A stretch of 12,322 bases of DNA from JBBILU01 sp037444775 (GTDB lineage Bacteria > Patescibacteriota > Gracilibacteria > BD1-5 > UBA6164): assembly GCA_037444775.1 (NCBI GenBank), contig JBBILU010000035.1, positions 1 to 12,322 of the forward strand, in the 5' to 3' direction. The position numbers and the translations under genes were made by a program. Below, piece by piece: positions 7,123-11,350 of this stretch. How positions within the stretch are numbered: the stretch's first letter is position 1; every line of letters starts with the position of its first letter. The notes under the pieces were generated by a model, which had not been told where the DNA came from, searched no databases, and was given only the letters and a program-made list of their open reading frames with translations.

Positions 7123-8571
7123 TTAAAAATTAATTTCCTCACTCTCTCCATTTCTCATATCTTTTATTTGATACATTCATTTTTCTAATTCTCAGCTTCA
7201 TAAAATTACACAATACTGGATTCATTTTTTATCAGCATAAGAAAACTGTTTTTTAAGTTTTTCTGCTTCTGGATAAAATTCTATTTTTTTTCATTCACCT
7301 GCTAGTTTCTGAAAAAGTTCTAAACTTTCTTTTTTTGTTTCTTCAAAGTTGATAACTAAGTATTCACTTGTTGTAGAGACAAAAACTTTTTTGTCTCTAC
7401 TTTGCAATTTCTCAAATAAATATTCTTCAAATCTAGTAATTCACATAGAAAATCCCACTCAAGAAAAATTTGATTTTTTGTCCAAATATTTAGTAAGTCA
7501 TTCATATCTTCAACCACTAGCAATACTTCATAATTTTCTATCTCCATCAATAAAAGTTTCAAAAATAGTTCAAGTATAATATTCTAAACCTCTAATTATT
7601 CCCAAATTTATCACTATATTTTCTTTTGGAATTCAGAGTAAATAAATATTTTCTAACACAGTTTTTAATTCAGAAATTCATTGTTGTAATTCCTGTATGG
7701 ATAATTGTTGTGATTTTTGTAGAGACAAAAAATCTTTTGTCTCTACAAGTTTTAAAATTTCTTCTAAATTTTCATAATTTGCTTCAAAATTTGTGAAATC
7801 TATAATTTTTTGAACCAAATCATTTTCTATTCTCTCTCCTTTAATGAGCTTGTTAGGGTAAAGTTCTTTTCATATGTTTTTTCCAAACATCTCTACAATT
7901 TTTTCTAAATCTTGCCTAAATTGTTCTAGTGAAATTTTATCTTTTTTATCAATAATTATTGAAATTTCTTGAAATTTTTCTTCTAATCACAAAACTTTTA
8001 TAAAACCAAAAATAATCTTTTTATTATTAATATTTATTTTGAAATCAAGTCATAAATCAAAATATTCAGAAATTTCTTTATAGGTTTTGTATCAAATACT
8101 GACAACTTCAGCATCATAAAAAAGATTTTTTCACCTCCCCCTCTCATTACCAAGGATTGGAGAATTATTTTCTTCCCAAATGACATCAATATCAGCTTGA
8201 TAAAATTCTCTACTTCTTCCTCTTTGTTGTCTTTCTCCTCTCCAAACCTTTTGAATTTGACTTCTTTTGAAAGGAAAAGTTAGCTCATTTCTGTAATCCA
8301 AAACATATCTAGCAAAAGGAACTGTTAGGTCAAAATGCAAACTATAATCTTTCAAATCACTTCATCACTGAGCTAATCCATACACACCAAAAATTTGTTT
8401 ACTGACTTCTCAACCTCATTTTGCAGTCAAAACTTCAGTTCTTTCAACAGCTGGAGTTTCTATTGGAGTGTAGCCATATTTCCAGTAATTTTTTTTCACT
8501 ATTTCAAAAATCTTTTCTTCAATAATTTTTTGTTCTGGTTTTAATTCATTAAAACCTCCTACTTTTAGCAT
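7123..8571 (-). CDS. hisS: Histidyl-tRNA synthetase, enlarged and carrying two palindromic repeats
   Basis: Charges tRNA-His with histidine (class IIa, dimer). Seen: 482 residues against about 420-430 usual. Motif 1 region ETPAVERTEVL, then DLTVPFARY, motif 2 as IQKVWRGERQQRGRSREFYQ (about 105-124), an insertion domain with IDKKDKIS, the histidine-binding loop RGLEYYTG at 327-334, motif 3 region SGGRYEGLTKYL and VGFSMGITRF, and a C-terminal anticodon-binding domain from about 400. Part of the extra length comes from two 28-nt palindromic elements read through in frame: residues about 276-285 (LVETKDFLSL) and 391-400 (SRDKKVFVST), in two different frames of the element. The second sits at the linker between catalytic core and anticodon domain. 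Both places look tolerant of insertion. Every catalytic motif is intact, so the enzyme is probably active. Start by family N-terminus (LKVGGFNELKPEQ). Confidence 0.95.
7373..7400. repeat. Palindromic element copy 1 inside hisS (linker before anticodon domain)
   Basis: Arms GTAGAGACAAAAA (7373-7385) and TTTTTGTCTCTAC (7388-7400) form a 13-bp perfect stem around CT. It shares the GTAGAGAC...GTCTCTAC ends with the copy at 7717-7748. Confidence 0.88.
7717..7748. repeat. Palindromic element copy 2 inside hisS
   Basis: Arms TTGTAGAGACAAAA (7717-7730) and TTTTGTCTCTACAA (7735-7748) form a 14-bp perfect stem around AATC. The common core with the other copy is 28 nt. Related but weaker palindromes ending in CTCTAC or a variant lie at 11320-11345 and 10419-10439. 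Confidence 0.88.
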
Positions 8572-8597
8572 AATTTTTTTGGGTTAAGGATTATTTA

Positions 8598-9000
8598 CTA
8601 AACTGCTGATTCTAGTATAGCTTTTACTTTATTATATGGCAAACTTTCTATAAATACTTGTTTACTTTTTCTTATATCAGCTTCTAATTGTCTTTTTAAC
8701 TTTTTATTTAATGGAGAATTTGCAATAGGGTCATAATAATTAAGTTCTCAAAGTTTTTCTGCTGCTTGTTTATTAAAATTAGCTGAACCAAAAAAACTTT
8801 TCTCATCATCAACAAACAAAAGTTTTGCATGAATCATTTCTGGGTATTCAAAAACTTTAATTGCATTATCTGATTGAGATAACATATAATGCAATCTTTA
8901 ATTCTTCAGTTATTTCTAAGAGGGGTTGAGATGTTTGTTCTCAAAGCTTTTTTTTATTATCTATAAAATGTAAAATATCTGAAAGAGCTATTTTTTTCAT
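8598..9000 (-). pseudogene. Phospholipase-D-like remnant, frameshifted, single HKD motif
   Basis: Seen: two overlapping reading frames. The first runs from ATG at 9000 for 44 codons to TAA at 8866-8868. The second, in the +1 frame, is open from about 8897 to TAG at 8598-8600 (followed at once by TAA), with an ATG at 8885 giving 95 residues. The second frame contains IKVFEYPEMIHAKLLFVDD and GSANFN, a canonical HxK(x)4D(x)6GSxxN active-site motif (His19, Lys21, Asp26, Gly33). Known: PLD-superfamily enzymes cleave phosphodiesters in phospholipids or nucleic acids and need two HKD motifs, or one in a dimer. The strand and helices that should precede the HKD are missing or in the other frame. Inference: a decayed gene, a one-base assembly error, or +1 frameshifting in the shared 30-nt window. 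It lies 26 nt before hisS. Confidence 0.6.
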
Positions 9001-9149
9001 TTTAAAAATTTTTGAAATTCTTCTGGTTTCTCTCGTAAATATTTTTGTATTATTACATACATTTCCTCTCATGAATAGTTTCAAAAAGATTTTTGCCTCC
9101 ATCATCTTTGCAACTGATCAAAAGATATTTCATTTTCTATTTTGGACAT
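8988..9149 (-). CDS. Small protein of unknown function (53 residues)
   Basis: Seen: ATG at 9149, 11 nt after the iminopeptidase stop; ends in TAG at 8988-8990. The end overlaps the next ATG (9000) by 13 nt. The product is charged and probably helical: a first part ISFDQLQRGWRQKSFGNYSG, then a helix EEMYVIIQKYLREKPEEF and a lysine tail. Three glycines are UGA codons. I do not recognise it. Position suggests co-transcription with the iminopeptidase and translational coupling to the PLD remnant. It may be a genuine small protein or the first piece of the decayed gene behind it. Confidence 0.45.
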
Positions 9150-9160
9150 AACTAATTTTT

Positions 9161-10093
9161 TTACTTTCTAAAAACTTTTTTTACTTCTTCTCTCAAAGCT
9201 CAAAGCATATTTTCCTCACTTCCAGAATGTCATCAAATTTCAATTCTTAAACTTGAATTTTGGAGAGCTTTGTGAAGTTTCCAAGCATTTTCTACTGGAC
9301 AAATACAATCATATCTTCCATGAACTATGGAAACAAAAATATGTTTTAGATTTTTTGTATTATCCAAAATGTAATTTGAAGAAATAAAACAAGCATTTTT
9401 CATAAACCAAAATTCAATCAAAGCATTATATAATTCCAAAGAATTTTCAGAATTTGGAAATTCATATTCACTTTCTTTCCAATTAAGTCTAGAAAGTTTC
9501 CCTTCAAAGAATTGAAAAGACAAAAGTGGAGTATAATTTTTTTGAAGAGCTTCTTGCCAAATATAATCAAACATTTCTTTTTTAGAATTTCTCAAGTTTT
9601 TTGGAATAGTTTCAAGAAAATTTTCCCAAGCTTCTGGATACAATTTTTCTGATCAATTTCAGCACAAAAACTCAGTTTCTGGAGTTTTTCCAGAAAGCCA
9701 AATTCCTTTTAAAACTATATTTTGAACTTTATTTGGATTTTGTATTGTAAAAACCAAAGCAAGAGTACTTCACCAACTTCCACCAAAAATATTCACTTTT
9801 TCATATCAAAAATATTCTATAACTTTGAATAAATCAGAAATCATAGCATTCATATCAAGATTTTCTAAAATACTTTCTCAAGTAAATATAGATTTTCCAT
9901 TTCTTCTTTGATCATAAAAAATTACATTATCTTTTTCCAAATCAAAATATTGCTCACTTGATTCACTAAACCAACATCAAGGTCATCAGTGCAAATAAAT
10001 GATTGGAAATGAATCTTTATTTCCCTTACATTCAAAATAAAGCTGGTCTGTTTCAGTTACTGGAATATATCAAGAATTATATATTTTTGCCAT
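9161..10093 (-). CDS. pip: Prolyl iminopeptidase (alpha/beta hydrolase, peptidase family S33)
   Basis: Removes N-terminal proline from peptides in the cytoplasm. Seen: 310 residues, the normal length of bacterial enzymes. Oxyanion motif HGGPG at 35-39 (three of its glycines UGA-coded), YDQRR at 60-64, nucleophile elbow GGSWGS at 104-109 with Ser106. A cap domain rich in Trp and Phe follows. The catalytic acid is Asp262 in HGRYD and the catalytic His is 289 in GGHSG. In this family the YDQR motif usually reads YDQRGxGxS; here it is YDQRRNGKS, so the glycine after Arg is replaced by a second Arg. Inference: peptide scavenging, fitting a host-dependent cell with few biosynthetic genes. No clear promoter directly upstream; transcription may come from the weak box in the 10318-10358 repeat. 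Confidence 0.93.
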
Positions 10094-10317
10094 TTTTGCT
10101 TCATTAAAAAATATTTTTGCTTATTGTATGAATTTTTTGGAGAAATTCAAAAAAATTATTTAGGTGAGTGTATCGTCCCACTCAAATCCGACCAGTTGAT
10201 AATGCTGAGAGATGAGATACTAAAGAGCAAAACAAGTCAAAAAAATAGACTAAAATTTTTTCTAAAATTCATAATAGTAAAGTATGGCTTACTAATCACA
10301 TTTTAACAAAATAAATA
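10094..10317. other. 224-nt stretch without a secure gene; composition differs from surroundings
   Basis: The part from about 10165 to 10220 is clearly richer in G and C than the rest. It contains a hairpin, TGAGTG pairing with CACTCA around an 8-nt loop, and at 10130-10148 a GAATTT/AAATTC hairpin. Two opposed ORFs overlap. On the plus strand a 60-codon frame from TTG 10124, or 34 codons from ATG 10202, ends in a hydrophobic tail (FLKFIIVKYGLLITF) at 10306. On the minus strand a 38-codon frame runs from 10272 to 10156. By position it should hold the peptide gene of the first, decayed repeat unit, but I find no bidirectional terminator or direct repeat here. Confidence 0.5.
10156..10272 (-). 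CDS. Doubtful small ORF with signal-peptide-like start (38 residues)
   Basis: ATG at 10272 opens MNFRKNFSLFFGLVLLFSIS, basic N-terminus then a hydrophobic core whose glycine is UGA, ending THSPK-like after a polar stretch (GTIHSPK) at TAA. It stands 62 nt before the iminopeptidase start and below the weak promoter-like repeat at 10318-10358. It competes with a plus-strand frame over the same bases, so I give it low weight. Confidence 0.22.
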
Positions 10318-10358
10318 ATTATCAAAAAAAGCAAATTTTTTTTGCAAAAAAGTTTTCA
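10318..10358 (-). repeat. Box R, copy 1 (antisense-RNA promoter repeat, decayed -10)
   Basis: On the minus strand: AAAACTTTTTTGCAAA, an A-run, then TTTGCTTTTTTTGATAAT. The same box recurs at 10772-10803 and 11251-11289, where its TTGCTT is the -35 of a 17-bp-spaced promoter. Here the base 17 bp downstream reads TTTTGT, so this copy looks inactive, although TAAAAT a little further on might serve. GCAAA/TTTGC can also fold as a small hairpin before T's. Confidence 0.65.
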
Positions 10359-10418
10359 TAACCTAGGAGAGAAACAGCTAAAGCAATTTGTTGACAAGCT
10401 AAAAGACAAAGAAAAAAG

Positions 10419-10439
10419 AGATGTTTTCACCAAACATCT
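10419..10439 (-). terminator. Hairpin behind decayed LamG tail copy 1
   Basis: AGATGTTT (10419-10426) pairs with AAACATCT (10432-10439); on the minus strand a T-rich run follows. It is the counterpart of the LamG gene terminator at 11313-11340. Confidence 0.55.
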
Positions 10440-10446
10440 TAACAGA

Positions 10447-10497
10447 AATTATTTTATTGTACTTCCATAAACTGCCCCCCATTTCTTTTTCTGATAA
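10447..10497 (-). pseudogene. Decayed copy 1 of the LamG gene 3' end
   Basis: On the minus strand this reads TTATCAGAAAAAGAAAT, then GGGGGG, CAGTTTATGGAAGTAC and AATAAAATAA. It matches the last 15 or so codons of the gene ending at 11351 (LSEKEIKAVYGSTIK). One extra base in the G-run (six G at 10475-10480, versus AAGG in the intact gene) breaks the frame. No trace of the rest of the gene precedes it. Confidence 0.75.
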
Positions 10498-10501
10498 AAG
10501 T

Positions 10502-10528
10502 TTGATTTTTCTATACTTTCTATATAAT
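10502..10528 (+). promoter_or_regulatory. Promoter of the 23-residue peptide mRNA (module A)
   Basis: TTGATT (10502-10507), a 15-bp spacer and TATAAT (10523-10528). The predicted start, near 10535, coincides with the first base of the hairpin at 10535-10550. The spacer is short, so strength is uncertain. Confidence 0.5.
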
Positions 10529-10534
10529 ACTTTT

Positions 10535-10550
10535 GCTAATGAAAATTAGC
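10535..10550 (+). promoter_or_regulatory. 5'-terminal hairpin of the module A mRNA
   Basis: GCTAAT and ATTAGC form a perfect 6-bp stem closed by a GAAA tetraloop. A stem at the very 5' end usually protects an mRNA from decay, a common trait of type I toxin messages. Confidence 0.6.
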
Positions 10551-10608
10551 TTTTATCTTTTAATAACAAGGAGATAGTTAAAGTGCTTCGTGTTATATTT
10601 GTTTTCAT
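10551..10608 (+). repeat. Direct repeat DRa of module A (leader and start of the peptide gene)
   Basis: Shares with 10695-10748 the blocks TTTTATCTTTTAA, GATAGTT, TTCGTGT and TTTGTTTTCAT in the same order. The copy here contains GGAG of the ribosome site and the GTG start. The other copy lacks GGAG. The opposing RNA is therefore complementary to this leader in blocks of 13, 7, 7 and 11 bp. Confidence 0.8.
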
Positions 10609-10654
10609 AGTGATGGTAATAATAATTATACTAAGTATAAAATATTGCTACTAA
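10583..10654 (+). CDS. Candidate type I toxin: 23-residue membrane peptide (module A)
   Basis: Seen: GTG start at 10583, nine bases after GGAG of AAGGAGAT (10568-10575), a perfect Shine-Dalgarno sequence and the only strong one I see in the window. The peptide is MLRVIFVFIVMVIIIILSIK followed by YCY and TAA: one positive charge, an unbroken hydrophobic run of about 16, then a Lys and aromatic end. This is the size and shape of Fst, Ldr and similar type I toxins that insert in the membrane, although no family signature is visible. It has its own promoter, 5' hairpin and terminator, giving an mRNA of about 165 nt. Inference: translation is blocked by the RNA from 10750, which is complementary to the start region. 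Alternatives: a leader peptide or a small membrane regulator. Confidence 0.55.
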   Translation: MLRVIFVFIVMVIIIILSIKYCY

Positions 10655-10666
10655 ATCACTTAAAAT

Positions 10667-10697
10667 AAAAAAGCCTCTCAGAAAGGCTTTTTTATTT
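10667..10697. terminator. Bidirectional terminator of module A
   Basis: AAAAAAGCCT (10667-10676) pairs with AGGCTTTTTT (10684-10693) over a 7-nt loop. T-runs follow on both strands, so it ends the peptide mRNA and the opposing RNA. Confidence 0.9.
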
Positions 10698-10748
10698 TAT
10701 CTTTTAACAAAGATAGTTTAATGTTTCGTGTAGATGTTTTGTTTTCAT
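10695..10748 (+). repeat. Direct repeat DRb of module A (template of the antisense RNA)
   Basis: Second copy of the block order seen at 10551-10608, without the GGAG and with ATG in place of GTG. It lies wholly inside the minus-strand RNA. Confidence 0.8.
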
Positions 10749-10756
10749 CTGAAAGT

Positions 10757-10785
10757 ATTATATGATTTTTTATTTCAAAAAGCAA
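10757..10785 (-). promoter_or_regulatory. Antisense RNA promoter of module A
   Basis: Minus strand TTGCTT (10785-10780), exactly 17 bp, TATAAT (10762-10757). The -35 lies within box R copy 2 (10772-10803), whose A/T-run upstream could act as an UP element. Confidence 0.68.
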
Positions 10786-10803
10786 ATTTTTTTATAAAAA
10801 AGT
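10772..10803 (-). repeat. Box R, copy 2
   Basis: Shares AGCAAATTTTTTT and TAAAAAAGTT with the copies at 10318 and 11251 on the plus strand. It supplies the -35 of the module A antisense promoter. Confidence 0.75.
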
Positions 10804-10804
10804 T

Positions 10805-10836
10805 ACCTCACCCTAGCCCTCTCCTCAAAGGAGAGG
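10805..10836. repeat. REP-like palindrome of the CCTCTCCT type
   Basis: CCTCTCCT (10818-10825) pairs with AGGAGAGG (10829-10836) around CAA, preceded by CCTCACCCTAG. It is GC-rich against the background and resembles the 'CCTCACCCTAACCCTCTCC' palindromes scattered through many bacterial genomes. It takes the place that a hairpin behind the LamG tail holds in the other two units. Confidence 0.72.
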
Positions 10837-10857
10837 AAATAATAAGGAATTATTCTC

Positions 10858-10898
10858 TATTTTATCGTACTGCCATAAACTGCCCCCCATTTCTTTTA
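10858..10898 (-). pseudogene. Decayed copy 2 of the LamG gene 3' end
   Basis: On the minus strand AAAAGAAAT, six G (10883-10888), CAGTTTATGG, CAGTACGATAAAATA. It has the same extra-base G-run as the copy at 10447-10497, so these two copies descend from each other or from one already frameshifted ancestor. The stop codon is also lost (ATAGAG). Confidence 0.72.
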
Positions 10899-10915
10899 AT
10901 TTTACACAAAAATAT

Positions 10916-10943
10916 TTTACTTCTTATATTTTTTAGATATATT
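10916..10943 (+). promoter_or_regulatory. Promoter of the 30-residue peptide mRNA (module B)
   Basis: TTTACT (10916-10921), 16 bp, TATATT (10938-10943). Predicted start near 10950, inside the first arm of the following hairpin; an earlier start at 10946 would include the whole stem. Confidence 0.45.
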
Positions 10944-10945
10944 CT

Positions 10946-10975
10946 GTTTAGTAGTTTTAACAGAAACTACTAAAC
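10946..10975 (+). promoter_or_regulatory. 5' hairpin of the module B mRNA
   Basis: GTTTAGTAGTTT (10946-10957) and AAACTACTAAAC (10964-10975) form a perfect 12-bp stem with loop TAACAG. The loop sequence recurs in the antisense template at 11157-11162, so a loop contact between the two RNAs is possible. Confidence 0.7.
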
Positions 10976-10993
10976 ATTTTATTTCTTTAACCA
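10973..10993 (+). repeat. Direct repeat DRa of module B (leader of the peptide mRNA)
   Basis: AACATTTTATTTCT then TTAACCA, matching AACATTTTATTTCT then CAACCA at 11174-11193. It ends 8 nt before the ATG, so an antisense RNA would cover the ribosome-binding region. Confidence 0.8.
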
Positions 10994-11001
10994 GTGTTTT
11001 T

Positions 11002-11094
11002 ATGAAAATACTAGTTGATTTGCTAATAAATATATTAGCAAATGCTTTCTATGATTTTATAAAGTGGCTCATACAAGTTATTTTATGAATGTAA
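11002..11094 (+). CDS. Candidate type I toxin: 30-residue amphipathic peptide (module B)
   Basis: Seen: ATG at 11002, TAA at 11092-11094. The peptide begins MKILVDLLINILANAFYD and ends FIKWLIQVILGM; the Gly at 29 is a UGA codon, so under the standard code it would stop at 28. Hydrophobic and polar residues alternate as in an amphipathic membrane helix, with Asp6, Asp18 and Lys21 on a polar side; compare Fst or delta-haemolysin-like peptides (shape only, no family match). No Shine-Dalgarno sequence precedes it, unlike module A. Preceded by promoter and 12-bp hairpin, followed within 3 nt by a strong terminator, giving an mRNA of about 190 nt. Its 5' leader is repeated in the opposing RNA. Inference as for module A. 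Confidence 0.5.
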
Positions 11095-11096
11095 AC

Positions 11097-11140
11097 AAAA
11101 AGAAGCCCACTTTCTTGACTTAGTGGGTTTTCTTTTTTTT
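11097..11140. terminator. Bidirectional terminator of module B
   Basis: CCCACT (11106-11111) and AGTGGG (11122-11127), loop TTCTTGACTT. It is extended by A/G-rich and T/C-rich flanks and flanked by T's on both strands (nine T to 11140 on the plus strand). Confidence 0.88.
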
Positions 11141-11173
11141 TGTGATTTCTCACAAATAACAGATTTTTGTTTC

Positions 11174-11193
11174 AACATTTTATTTCTCAACCA
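11174..11193 (+). repeat. Direct repeat DRb of module B (template of the antisense RNA)
   Basis: Second copy of the leader repeat at 10973-10993, differing by C for TT in the middle. It lies between the shared terminator and the antisense promoter. Confidence 0.8.
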
Positions 11194-11238
11194 ATTTGGC
11201 TGATAAAATATTTTATGGTTTGGTTAATAACCACAAGT

Positions 11239-11267
11239 AATATAACAAAAATTATCAAAAAAAGCAA
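11239..11267 (-). promoter_or_regulatory. Antisense RNA promoter of module B
   Basis: Minus strand TTGCTT (11267-11262), 17 bp, TATATT (11244-11239): same -35 and same spacing as module A. Confidence 0.65.
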
Positions 11268-11289
11268 ATTTTTTTGTAAAAAAGTTTTT
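11251..11289 (-). repeat. Box R, copy 3
   Basis: Plus-strand ATTATCAAAAAAAGCAAAT, a T-run, then TAAAAAAGTTTT. Nearly identical to copy 1 at 10318-10358. Confidence 0.8.
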
Positions 11290-11312
11290 TCTCTTTTTAA
11301 ACTCAAATTAGA

Positions 11313-11340
11313 CAAAAAAAGATGTTTCAAAGAAACATCT
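11313..11340 (-). terminator. Terminator of the LamG gene
   Basis: AGATGTTTC (11320-11328) pairs with GAAACATCT (11332-11340), loop of three, followed on the minus strand by seven T. It starts 10 nt after the gene's stop. With the adjoining CTAC it also matches the end of the palindromes in hisS. Confidence 0.85.
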
Positions 11341-11350
11341 CTACAAAAAA

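Larger units (their letters stand above)
10660..10750 (-). ncRNA. Candidate antisense RNA of module A (about 90 nt)
   Basis: Starts near 10750 from the promoter at 10757-10785 and ends at the shared terminator. It carries the complement of direct repeat DRb (10695-10748), so it can pair with the peptide mRNA at the ribosome site and start codon as well as at the terminator loop. A 14-codon ATG frame at its 5' end has no ribosome site and I do not think it is translated. Confidence 0.5.
11095..11232 (-). ncRNA. Candidate antisense RNA of module B (about 135 nt)
   Basis: Starts near 11232 from the promoter at 11239-11267 and ends at the shared terminator. It carries the complement of the 11174-11193 repeat and of the TAACAGA block at 11157-11163, both matching the peptide mRNA leader. 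Confidence 0.48.

Noticed and set aside
10707..10748. A 14-codon peptide at the 5' end of the module A antisense RNA.
   Set aside because: The ATG is only a few bases from the predicted 5' end, has no ribosome site, and the frame is polar and very short.
10734..10973. Plus-strand 80-codon frame through box R, the REP-like palindrome and LamG tail copy 2.
   Set aside because: It crosses repeats and the module B promoter, its composition is that of the repeats, and it has no ribosome site.
10318..11289. CRISPR array, from the repeated boxes.
   Set aside because: The repeats are three, unequal in spacing (about 400-500 nt), imperfect, and coincide with promoters and terminators. No short regular spacers and no cas genes.
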